Origin: Massariosphaeria phaeospora
Taxonomy: Eukaryota > Ascomycota > Dothideomycetes > Pleosporales
Reading direction: 5' to 3'
Length of the DNA stretch: 64,000 nt
NCBI GenBank assembly: GCA_011032825.1
Contig: JAADJZ010000002.1
Coordinates: forward strand, 1,984,001-2,048,000
In this document: positions 43,159-53,073 of the stretch, piece by piece
Numbering within the stretch: the first letter of the stretch is position 1
How the letters are laid out: each line of letters starts with the position of its first letter
Made by a program: the position numbers and the translations under genes
The notes under the pieces: model-generated
Database searches by the model: none
Told to the model about the DNA's origin: nothing
Seen by the model: the letters and a program-made list of their open reading frames with translations, nothing else

Positions 43159-43557
43159 GACGCACGAGTGAAATAAGGACCGAGTGCGCGGCAGGAACAA
43201 CTGTTTGCGCGCGTTTTTGACTGTGTCTCCGGCGAGCGCGCAGTGAAAGGTGTCGACTTCGCCCACGGTCCGTCTCAACCTCCGACGCGGCCCTACCTGC
43301 TGTGAGCCTGCCCTCTTACCTCTCTCTTTCTAGCCGACCCCCAGTATACGTAGTAGATGCAGCCGGGCCTTGTAAAGATAGAGGGAGAGAGTCTACCTGC
43401 TGCGGGCAACGCGTAGGCTGTCCAGAGGCCAGAGGATCGCCCACAGCCTGTCTTTCGCTGCCGGTCCGTCGACACCTCCCCACGCCTAACCCGAAACGAT
43501 TCAAGCCCGGGACGCGCGCATTGGCACCTGGCCGCAACGCAGCCCTGCCCGAGCAGC
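43159..43557. promoter_or_regulatory. Divergent ALG7/SEH1 promoter containing a repeat copy
   Basis: Separates the divergent ALG7 and SEH1 starts. 43341-43440 is a GC-richer single copy of the dispersed repeat seen at 7.7 and 56 kb: CAGTATACGTAGTAGATGC, GGGCCTTGTAAAGATAG, GTCTACCTGCTGCGGGCAA, GTAGGCTGTCC align in order with the other copies. It may therefore lie inside the SEH1 promoter or leader. Confidence 0.6.
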
Positions 43558-45375
43558 ATGGACAGCCACCCCTCGCCCGAGCGGGCTCACGACCTCATCC
43601 AGCTGAATCTCGACGCCGTTACGCGGCGGCTGATCCGGCCGGGTTTTCTCAGCAACTTGACGCCGTCCCGGCTGCCCTCGCAGGCCGCGTCCGAGTCGTC
43701 GCTGTCCCCCGGCGACGCCCCACCAGAAGCCCGGGGCACGGCCGGCCAGTCTGCGCACCACCGACATTCCCATCTCAAGCTCGCCGTGACCTTCGAGGAT
43801 GTCTTCGAACGCGTCGATCTAGTGGCGCCGCTCCTCTCCGAGCCCTGTGCTGACGGCAGCGAACCCTCGGTTGACGCGCGCGTCGCGGAGACGCTCCGAG
43901 CGCACTTTGTGGCCGCCCGCCTTGCATATGCGACCATGGCAGAGCGCAACTTCCAGACGTTTGCCCATGGCCACCAGGACCTCGTGCTTGCCGTCGACTT
44001 CAACTATTTCGGCACGCGCATGGTGACGGCGAGCTCAGACCACCGCCTCAAGGTCTGGGATAAGAAAGACGACGCGTGGACGCTGGTCGAGAGCTGGAAA
44101 GCCCATGATGCGGAAATTGTCGACGTAAGTACTACCGCCAGGCCATTTATCTAATCTTCAGCCCCACCTCCCTGGCATAATTCGTTTCCGATACCGACCT
44201 CTATATGCAGGCTTTATCTACCTGTTGCTAGAAAGCCCTATACGGTCAAGAGAATTCGCGCAAGTCTGTCATCATGGAAATGAATTCTGCCAGGGGGGGA
44301 GGGCCATCCCGATTTCGCTCCCACCTCGCATCCGCTTGTATGCCCAGTCTAATATGTGCCCCAGGTCAAGTGGAATGGCCCCTTTATGGGCGAAGTCATT
44401 GGCAGCATTGGCGAAGACGGCCGCTGCAAGCTATGGCAGGAGGATGCTACTGAAGTGCCCATGTCCAGCAGCCGCTTCAAGCTGATTACGAATCTGATCT
44501 CTCAGACAAACGCACCCTTCATGTCTCTGGATTTCAAGAATATCATGCAAGAAACATGGCTTGCCTTGATTACTCGGGATGGTCACTTGTCCGTTTACGA
44601 GCCCCTCGACCAGAGTAGTTTGAACGAATGGACACTACTGGGAGAACGGTGGGTGTGCCAGGACAGTCCTCCAGAGCGCCAAGAAGAAGTCGGCTTCAAG
44701 GTTGTCTTCCATAAAGAGAAGCTCCCGTGCTGGACCGCGATTATGGCGGGACTTGACCGCAAGGCGCTCTCACTTGCCGTTGCGGCTATGAAAGATATTT
44801 TAATCTTCAGGACCGACAAAGCGAAACGTCTCTACCTAGTTACCAAGCTACAGGGTGCTCGACAGATCATCCGCGATTTGGCTTGGGCCAACGGGTCTAT
44901 GAGAGGCTACGACATCATCGCAGCTGCTAGCAAGGACGGCGCCATCCGCATCTACGAGTTGTCAACGCCCCGCTCAGACAAGTCTTCTGCTTCGAGCTCG
45001 GCAGTGACTGAGACAATTCCTACTCCGCCCGCCAGTAGGCCTCACAAGAACGCCCCTTCTGGCATCGGAGCCGGTTTAGCAGGCGCTCTCAAAGCCCCCG
45101 AGGCTGTCCATGGCAACGAACAGGATCCTGGCCGCATCAGGCAAATCGCAAAGCTCGTGGACGAGCTCACCAACCACCATGGCGCAGTGTGGCGGGTGGC
45201 ATTCTCACAGATGGGTAAGCTCATCACATCTACGTTCCGGGTTGCCGTGTGCTGATCGCGTGTAGGTGATCTCCTTGTCTCAACGGGAGACGATGCATCT
45301 ATTCGCACGTGGAAGAAGGCTGTCAACGGACACTGGGCTGAATACGCTGAAATCGAGACAGCTCGTGATCGTTGA
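43558..45375 (+). CDS. SEH1: Nucleoporin Seh1 with long N-terminal extension
   Basis: Three exons (43558-44124, 44365-45214, 45266-45375) give 508 aa if translated from 43558. The conserved protein starts at MAERNFQTFAHGHQDLVLAV (43936) and runs through WD40 blades: SSDHRLKVWDKK, VKWNGPFMGEVIGSIGEDGRCKLW (read with the intron removed), DIIAAASKDGAIRIYEL and VSTGDDASIRTWKK. Seh1 is a beta-propeller of the Y-shaped nuclear pore subcomplex and of SEACAT. The first intron (240 bp) is unusually long for the window. The 126-residue extension has a favourable start context but no recognised domain; translation may instead begin at 43936. Confidence 0.88.
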
Positions 45376-45885
45376 ATCACCCGAGCAAGCTCCTTGGCGT
45401 TTGGTGTTATGGTCGTTACACTGGCACGACTTCCTGGAAGGGAACCGAGCAGGCCAGAGAAGTTTCGGGTACACGTGGCGTCGGGATTGTTTTATGACAT
45501 AGATACCCATTTCTGGACATAGTGGTGTCTAGTTCAGTGGTAGCCCACTAGTCGAGCACTCCATTGATGCTCAATTCTAGTAAGATTAGACACCGTTCGA
45601 GTTGCTGTAGTGGGTCTGCAGTTTTTAATCCACATGTTTCGTCATTATACAGTCAATTCGCGAGTAAACTCTTATCGTTAATTTTCGGTGCTCTCTTGAG
45701 GTTGTTCCAGCCCCCCAGATGTTAGTACATTCCATACAAGTTCGTCAGTTCAACCCAGCCACATTGCATTCCATCTCCAGATTGATAAACGTCATTGTCC
45801 ACACTTGTTCAAACCCTTTCTATCCGCATGCAAAGTTATAGTTTGACAAGAAAGCTGTGTTATAGCTTCGGTTTGGCGACCATCT
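45376..45885. other. Intergenic, no gene
   Basis: 3' flank of SEH1 and promoter of the next gene. A tRNA-like segment at 45524-45594 was considered and rejected. TAGTTCAGTGG resembles an A box, but the stems do not form. Confidence 0.5.
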
Positions 45886-47535
45886 ATGTCCGTGATGGAA
45901 CCATTTCCAATATTCCCCTCGAACAAAAGACACGCTATGCATTTCAGTTATGCATCGCCGCCTCGCGGTATGATATCAGCGAGTTTCCCAGACCCGAGGA
46001 CTGTTCAGCTATCACCTAGCAATGTCTCTATCTCTGCGTACCCTACACCAGAATCGATCGAGGAAGCTTTGGCTCTCTCAACTGGGGCGCCTCGGACGCC
46101 ACCAGACCCAGAATATACGTCGCGCCCAGCAATGAACCGCTCGCAATCTTCGAACTGGTTCATGGAGATCCGGAAGAGCGCAGCGTCTAGGAGCAGGAAG
46201 ATCAGCCATACAACGATTCAAACGGATGCGACCGAGACGCAACCTGCATTCGAGAGCGATCGCTTCGCGGTGGATATGCCTACAACCCGAGAGCCTGTCA
46301 TGGAGGTGCCTGTTTTCCGAGCCAAGTTACCCTCGCCATCGAAAGCACAGGCGGAAGCATTCCAGACGTACAAGCGAAAAGGACAACAGGCAAAAGAACG
46401 GAATCAGTTAGACGGCGTGCGAGTGCCATCCAAGATTGTTTCATACGATGCCTACGCTGCTCAAAAACACACAGGCCATCGTACATCGGAAGCAGCAGAT
46501 ATGCTGAACCATGTGAGCAGTCCTCAACCGCTCCCGCTGGCGGGCTCTTTCCCGATCAGCCCTCCAATTCCTCAGAGTTCTTGGACCCAGGCGGAAAAAC
46601 GACCCCACCTCCGTCCAACTCGCTCAGTAAGTGACTCGGGCAACATCTCAATTCCACGCAAGCCCATAGGCCATGCCAATTTAAGATCCGCCGAACGAAT
46701 CCAATACCATCACGATGAGGTAGGCACCGGCGCAACACGCGCAACACGCTCGCCCTCGCCTCGGGCGACCCCGACCCCGTCGCCCTCCAAAATCAAACTA
46801 CGCTTCAGACCTAAAGCCTCAGACGCAGACCGCCCGCAAAAAGAGTCGTGGGCCGGCCTCTACCGCTCCCCGCAGTCGTCCGCCGACGCATCGCGCGATA
46901 CCAGCCCCACGAAGACACACTTCGCAGACACAACCACCGGGGCCGACGTCTTCAAGCACACCAGCGACGACATTACAGCGGCAAGCGCAGCAGCTGGGGT
47001 GGCAAAGACAAAAGCAAAGAGCACACCGAAGAAGACGCCGCAAAAGCGCACGCTCGCGAGCCGCTGGGCATGGCTCAGGTCCGCGGGACCTCGCGTCAAC
47101 AAGCCAACGGCGACTCACACTATACCTACTTCTGTGCCCGCAAAGGCAGCAACGTACATCGACCCCTTCGTCCGCCACGCAACTCCGGTACCGCCCATTC
47201 ACTCGATCACTCCGACCGTGTCGCGCCCCGCCTCGCCGAAGAAGCTCGTACGCGCCGCAGCCCTACCGAAGCCCAAAGATAACTTCAAGTCCGGGTTCGC
47301 GCAGCTGAAGAGCCTCTGCTTGTTGATTGTGAAGCTGTGCTTGCTGGTCTATGTCCTGGTCGGGCTGTACTTCTTGCTCGATGCGATTCGCGAGGCGGTG
47401 AATACGCTGACGGCACCTTTTAGAGGGGTGGGGATGATTGTAGGGTGTATCTGGGCTGGAATCGCTTGGGTGGCTAGGTTGCTGGGTAGGGTGTGGGATA
47501 CTTTGGGATTTAGAATTACGTTCTCTGGAGGATAG
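45886..47535 (+). CDS. Disordered protein with C-terminal membrane segments
   Basis: An intronless 549-aa protein. The first ~460 residues are low-complexity and basic, rich in Ser, Pro, Thr and Lys (SPSPRATPTPSPSKIKLRF, KSTPKKTPQKR), with many possible phosphorylation sites. The end has two hydrophobic stretches, LCLLIVKLCLLVYVLVGLYFL and GMIVGCIWAGIAWVARLLG, separated by an amphipathic linker, so it is probably anchored in a membrane with the long basic part in the cytosol or nucleus. I do not recognise the family. The start could also be the Met at 45937 (MHFSYASPPR). Confidence 0.75.
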   Translation: MSVMEPFPIFPSNKRHAMHFSYASPPRGMISASFPDPRTVQLSPSNVSISAYPTPESIEEALALSTGAPRTPPDPEYTSRPAMNRSQSSNWFMEIRKSAASRSRKISHTTIQTDATETQPAFESDRFAVDMPTTREPVMEVPVFRAKLPSPSKAQAEAFQTYKRKGQQAKERNQLDGVRVPSKIVSYDAYAAQKHTGHRTSEAADMLNHVSSPQPLPLAGSFPISPPIPQSSWTQAEKRPHLRPTRSVSDSGNISIPRKPIGHANLRSAERIQYHHDEVGTGATRATRSPSPRATPTPSPSKIKLRFRPKASDADRPQKESWAGLYRSPQSSADASRDTSPTKTHFADTTTGADVFKHTSDDITAASAAAGVAKTKAKSTPKKTPQKRTLASRWAWLRSAGPRVNKPTATHTIPTSVPAKAATYIDPFVRHATPVPPIHSITPTVSRPASPKKLVRAAALPKPKDNFKSGFAQLKSLCLLIVKLCLLVYVLVGLYFLLDAIREAVNTLTAPFRGVGMIVGCIWAGIAWVARLLGRVWDTLGFRITFSGG

Positions 47536-50500
47536 TTGGGAGAAGACGGGCCTCGCTCAGCCCGAGTCTGATAGCATAAGTGAACCACCATGAGCGATAA
47601 GTCTTTGCAAATACTATAAAGCCACTAGATCCGTTCTATATTCAGTTTGTCTATGCGATCCCGCGAAGATCTCCACTGAGGCATTACACTCCCGCAGAGG
47701 CGGAAGCTCTTGGAAGCGTCTTGAGCAAGGGACTCATCCCGCATTTGCAACGCCAACAAGACGCTGAGCACCGTGGCATATACAGAAAGGTAACGGCGAG
47801 ATGCGTCTACCTCTCCGAAGCCCCTCCGAAATCTCTTGCAGTGTCCGCAGCTCTTCCTCGCAGACAAGCAATCGGCCTCCCAGCTCCACACCACCTCAAT
47901 GCCACTACATACCACATTTTAAACGGTCTCTCAACCCTCATATTTCCACTCCATATCTTCTGCGCTATCGCAGGCGCACCCCAGATTTTGCGTCACACGA
48001 TTCCACCTTCACCGCACTTCCCAATCGAGACTAGCCTTACGGTGGGTGGGCTCTGGCCGCGGCCTCTATGACGTACTCCCTCCAGGCAGCAGCGCCTTTT
48101 CGGCTCTACGAGGTTCTCCCGGCTCTCTTCGGCACTCGAGCTGCAGACACGCTCTCATAGTAATTTGTATGAGAGCCTGTCTGCTGCGAGAGCGGCGTCG
48201 GCGCGTCCCAGCTGAGCGATCACGTGGCTCGCTCCTAGCGTGCAGTAGCGCCTGGCCTGTGCGGGCTCGCGCCCCAGGTATATAATCCCCTCCCCTCCCT
48301 CCCTCTCCCCTTCTTCTCCCTCCCAGCGCCTCCACAAACGACCAATCCTCCCACTTTGGTTCGCGACCTCCATGTCACATCAAGCCTCCTCCTCCATCAT
48401 GGCTACCTCGACTCGATGGTCTGAGCTCCATCTTTCGCTCATCCTTCCTCCATGAACATACATGCCGAACATCATCATGTTGACCTCGAGTCACTACCTC
48501 ACCTACCATGACACCTTCAAGTATTCGCATCTTCATTCACACTCATGCCTCTTGCTAACCTTGCTTCAGATGAAGGTCATCATCACTCGGACAAAAGTAC
48601 TTCCCCAGTTTACTTCTTGTTGTGTTTGCTGACCTTTCCCTCGGCTTCGGTTGACTCACCACCTCATCGTCTCCGTCGATGCCAATCTCTCAAGAGTCTG
48701 TCGGCTACATCATCGATGTGCCTCACTTCACCACATCCAATCGCATCTCTTCGGCATCGACTTCAATCTCAACCAAGTCCTCTATCTCATCGACGTCCAA
48801 CTCCTTCATCTCATCGACGTCCATCTCATCAACATGACGTCGATCTCCAACATGACGTCGACTTCCTCAACATGACGTCGACTTCATCAACATGACGTCG
48901 ACCTCATCAACATCACTTGATCATCATCACATGGTATCGCCAGTAGATTTCGGTTGCATTTGTAAGTCTCATCGTCCCTCTTTGCCTTCTCTTACTAACC
49001 TATCCAGATCAGGTTTTTGTCCAAACACCAATTTGCTTTTCAGCGGGGTCTCGACTGGCGTCCTTTTCCACTGGCTGTAGCCCGACTGTCTCAACCCGGG
49101 ACACCAAGGGGCCTAGAGACTCACGAAGTCCACATAGCTTTCCTCCGGAGCCTCAGGACAAGAATCGTTTCTGTCACTGAGGTGGCGCGTCTAATGTTGC
49201 TTAAGCTTGAAATAATAGTGTCGGCGCAGCGTCGTGGGCTTCGTGGTCTGGTTCGGTGGCAGTCACTTTGCTGCAGCCAGCTAACGGGAACGGTGATCAT
49301 GACTTTGGGGACCTGGCTCGCGTTACCTGGTATTAATGGAAGATCCCTTAACTTGGGCCGTCACTCCAGCGTGTCAGTATGCTTAGTTGTGGGGATTGGG
49401 TAGTGATCTTTCTTCGCAGTATTTAGTTCAAATGACAGAACCTGTTTGCATCATCATCGTCTTCTTCTTTGTCTTCTTCTTCTGTGATGTCTTTGCCTGA
49501 TGTTCGCTCTTCTACTCTAATGTGTTCAACTTTGTCTCCTTCCTAATAGCTCTTCTACTGCAATGCTTCGTAACATCCTAATAGCTCGCAACGCTTTAGT
49601 ACTCATGTATCACATTCCTCTCAAGCTATCTTCACAAGACATGACTTCTTCTGTACCACAACGCTGCCATCATGCTGCTTCCTTCGTTCACAACCCTGGA
49701 ATTATCATTATTAGCTGACTTTCCACTTCGTCTCAGCGCCATACTTACAATCTTTTCACACTGCTTCGAGCTACCGTTCACTTCAATCCATTACCGCACC
49801 GCGTCATCTCCCCGACCAGATTACCCCGCCATATACCACCCGTTTTCTCGACTTCTCTCTCCTGACGGTAGAGTGTTCGCGAGAACATTCCACCCCAAAA
49901 ATATGTATGCTACTTCGCCCGAACCGTCTACTTTTTTCCCTCGATCGTGTGTGTCGAGCTTCGGGGCGTAACAAGAACGAATTGATCGATATCCAGAGCA
50001 GACTCCGTAGGTGCGTCGCGTTTGCCGTGTGTCGCGGACCGGTTGTGCAAATCTAATCCGCTCCACTTCGGCCCCCCTCAACTCCGACGGCGCTCCGACG
50101 TCGCTCCTCGATGCCTTGCGCAGATACGTACTTCTTCGCGCTCTTCGTCCCTGCACTTACATGCACACACATCAGTACCCGTCTCCGGGAAACCAGTCAG
50201 CTCGAATCCATGCAATAGTCTCCTCGCCGCAACTGAACTCCATTCCCGGACCTCTGACGGGGTTAAAAAAGGTACATCAAAAGTCTTATATTGCTTTGCA
50301 CGCACATACACACCTTATCCTCCGTACCAAAAGTCCAGGAAGACATTTACATGGAGTGCCGGTGTCGATCTCTAGAAAAACAACACGCTACTTCCAAATG
50401 CAGCAGACTCTTTGCTAGCTCCCAACGTCTACAATCATCGGCTATGCGGTCTAAAATCAATCGCGTGCTCGATGCATGGCGCTCTGCGCTCCTATACCTC

Positions 50501-50963
50501 AGCGTTCACATAAAACGTGGAGCAGAAGCGTTACATGGAGTCTCCACCTCAGATGAATTGTATACAGTACGCCGGAATGGAGCAGAATCTCTGCCAGCTC
50601 TAAAACACATGCAAACCCAGCATGTAGTCTAAATCCATCTAGCACAAACTCATGGTCCAGAGTCCTGCGGTGAAAGAGTGAGCCGGTATACATTTCTGGA
50701 GCCAAGCCGCTGTTTCTACAAATTTACATCGAAACTTCCTATGGGAGGGAGGAGTGGACGTCCTGCCTAGATGGAAATCACGATTCTGAAGTGCCATGGC
50801 GTGGCCTTGCTTCTAGAAGAAACACTATTGTAAAGAACCCGAGGAGAAAGTAATCAGGAATGTTGAATTCCAAAGCTCACATAATTACACGTCCATCAAT
50901 GCACCCACGCTCCCACACCCTATACCTGATCGCGACGTTCACTTGCCCCCCAAAATTTCGCCC
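47536..50963. other. Gene-poor region with promoter-like and splice-like signals
   Basis: 3.4 kb with no convincing protein gene. A TATATAA at 48279-48285 is followed by a strongly pyrimidine-rich leader (to about 48360), as before active fungal genes, but the following frames are short. A consensus intron (TTTGTAAGT at about 48959, CTAAC, ATCCAG at about 49009) lies downstream. Between them is the GACGTC repeat array. A spliced non-coding transcript is a reasonable guess. The rest, to 50963, has C/T-rich tracts and no motif. Confidence 0.4.
48790..48920. repeat. Array of TGACGTC repeats
   Basis: Four TGACGTC sites at 48836, 48854, 48874 and 48894, spaced 18-20 bp inside a degenerate ~20-bp unit (CATCAACATGACGTCGACTT), preceded by two related ATCGACGTCCA units. 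TGACGTC is the core of the CRE/ATF-type bZIP site. Confidence 0.8.
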
Positions 50964-51246
50964 TTACTTCTTCGCACCACCACTACTACTACCAGAACCA
51001 GCACCAGAACTAGCACCCGCATTCTTATTCGCATTCTTATCCGCCGCAGCCTGAGCACGCGCAGGAAACGACCCCTGACCCGCATCCTGTCCAGCCTTCG
51101 CCTACTTCCCATCAGCACACCACCTCGCTCCAATTATCGAAGACTGTCAGAAGGGGACATACATTGGCAGACTGGATCCTGGCTGCATCGTCCTTGGACA
51201 TCGCCTGGCCGCTTCCTTGGTTCTTGTTCTGGTCTTGACCGGACAT
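50964..51246 (-). CDS. Small SMP/LEA-type hydrophilic protein (73 aa)
   Basis: Two exons (51246-51163 and 51101-50964; intron GTATGT..AGTAG). The product reads MSKDDAARIQSAN joined to AKAGQDAGQGSFPARAQAAADK, then an Asn/Gly/Ser-rich end and GGAKK. The block D.AARIQSA.AK.G.D......F.ARAQ is the seed-maturation-protein (SMP) motif found in small fungal stress proteins. Such proteins are extremely hydrophilic and accumulate in spores or under drying; that role is inferred from the family. A TATA box lies about 120 bp upstream. The gene is not visible as one frame because of the intron. Confidence 0.75.
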
Positions 51247-51362
51247 TTTTGCGTTTGGAAATTGGGTATTGGGGAGATGATATGTAGATTTGGGTTGATG
51301 AGGGTGTTGAGAAGGTGCGGTGAACAGAAGATAGGGAATCTATCTGGCGGGAAATGAGCGCG

Positions 51363-51370
51363 TTTATATA
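51363..51370 (-). promoter_or_regulatory. TATA box of the SMP gene
   Basis: TATATAAA on the minus strand, about 117 bp before the start at 51246. Confidence 0.5.
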
Positions 51371-51937
51371 GCGCGTGTGGAAAGTTTGCTTGAGGACTCG
51401 TGTGCTTGCTTGGACCTGCATGTAGAGGTCAGCGTACACAGTCACGCCCGCTTGAGGCCGTTTGCCATGCTCGGCCAAGCACATGGACTTCGTGTGTGAT
51501 GGAGCGTTTGCCTTTTCATACTAGCCCTGCTGACCATGCAGTAAAGTGGAGAGCGATAACAAAATCTCGCACGCGTTATAATCCTGGAACTACCTACCTG
51601 TTTGCGGCGATGACGCTCAGCATCACCGTTCACAGCATCATCTACATACCTGGTGTGCTGCGAGCTTTCTGAACAGTTCGCGCTGTATCCGCTCACGCAC
51701 GCACAAGACATGAACGTGTTCTAACAAGTTTAAGTGCCAGTCCATTGCCAATGATTGTACTGGGGTGAAGAAGAAGATAGAAAGCGAGGTGAGGGGGCTT
51801 GTATATTGCGTACGATGTTCATGGAAGACGTATGTGTAAGAAAGACGGGGTGGAGAGAGCGTGTAATTAAACCGTGCATGGTGGTAAGCGTTTGCGAGAG
51901 ATGACGATGAACCTTGGGAAGAGATCATGATACTCAC

Positions 51938-52112
51938 CACTGCTCACGATTGACGTTGACCCCACTCTCGTTCTCCACAAACCACCCAGAAATATCTCCT
52001 CACCAACCACATATTTCCCATGAACTCTTCTCTCTTCGTGTTTGAATCGTCGCACAACTGGCCCGCAATCAACAACTGTCATATCTCCAACTTTCCCGCC
52101 GACAAGCGCCAT
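51938..52112 (-). other. Candidate first exon of a small gene (A)
   Basis: ATG at 52112, 58 codons (MALVGGKVGDMTVVDCGPVV...), ending at a donor-like GTGAGT. A TATATA box lies ~85 bp upstream (about 52198). No family recognised and no convincing second exon found. Confidence 0.3.
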
Positions 52113-52203
52113 TTTGTTGTGTGCTAGACTTTTTTATTGCGCAGTGATGCAGGTGTTGAAGTGTACAGAAATGCAGTAGGAGAGAAACACAAGAGGCTTA
52201 TAT

Positions 52204-52290
52204 ACCACATCCCTGAGAAGCAGGATCCAAACTGAGAAGTAGGATCCAAACTAAGAAGCAGGATCCAAACTAAGAAGCAGGATCCAAACG
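52204..52290. repeat. 18-bp minisatellite
   Basis: Four units of GAAGCAGGATCCAAACTA with small changes, just upstream of the candidate exon A promoter. Confidence 0.85.
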
Positions 52291-52403
52291 GAATAGCACA
52301 GACCGTCGATGAGTACATGAAGCACTTCGTCGAAGATGTGACAGCGGCAATAATGGAAAATGCAGCATGCACACTCGATAGTGACGACGCTCACCATTCT
52401 TAC

Positions 52404-52554
52404 CACTCACCAAACCCCCACAACCACGCAGCCCACATGCACGGTACATCGCCGACCCCACCCACAACCCCAACATGACGCATTTGTTTTCAAACTTCAA
52501 AGCCGAGACCAACATTCCGTTTCCCGTTGATTGCTTTCTACACACTTCCTCCAT
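52404..52554 (-). other. Candidate first exon of a small gene (B)
   Basis: ATG at 52554, about 50 codons (..KFENKCVMLGLWVGSAMYRA..), ending at a donor-like GTAAGA. A TTTATATACC box lies ~95 bp upstream. The layout repeats that of candidate A. No family recognised. Confidence 0.3.
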
Positions 52555-53073
52555 GATGGGTTGCTGGTATAATTTTTTGAACCAGTCAGTTCCCCCGGAA
52601 CCGAGTGTGTGAGAGTCAAAGAAATCAACGAGGAGTGTAGAAGAGCTTTATATACCTTGGAAGCGACCGAGACGAGTGAGAAGGATGTTACAAAGCCGAG
52701 TGAATGCGAACACGAGGGAATCATTAGCAATGATGGGAGGTGATGAGTATCATCATGTAGAGATGGACAGCAATTGTGATGGAAACCCCCGTGAAAATGC
52801 TATGCTGTTTCCCGCCCATGGCCGACCAGCAAGGTGATTTCTTGAATGTGCGATGTTGGACAAGCTTTGCCAACTGCATGTCGACCCAGAGTAATGGAGC
52901 AAGACTTCGACCATATTAAGATTATTCCCCGACTCCTAACTATGCAAGTAAACTTGTTGGGTATAAACGAACATGCAAAGCACTCATACCTGCTCGATGA
53001 TTATGATACAGACAAAGCTCCGTTGGTTCCCTCTGGACTCCCGTGGCGAAGACCGAACCTTGAGATATTAGCC

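Noticed and set aside
45524..45594. tRNA-like segment with an A-box match (TAGTTCAGTGG) and GGTGTCT pairing with AGACACC 71 nt apart
   Set aside because: The D stem (GTTC against GCCC) and the T arm do not pair, no anticodon stem forms, and the GTTCGA lies outside the paired ends.
48545..48895. 116-codon frame through the TGACGTC array
   Set aside because: Translation is repeat-derived Ser/Thr/His, with no conserved block.
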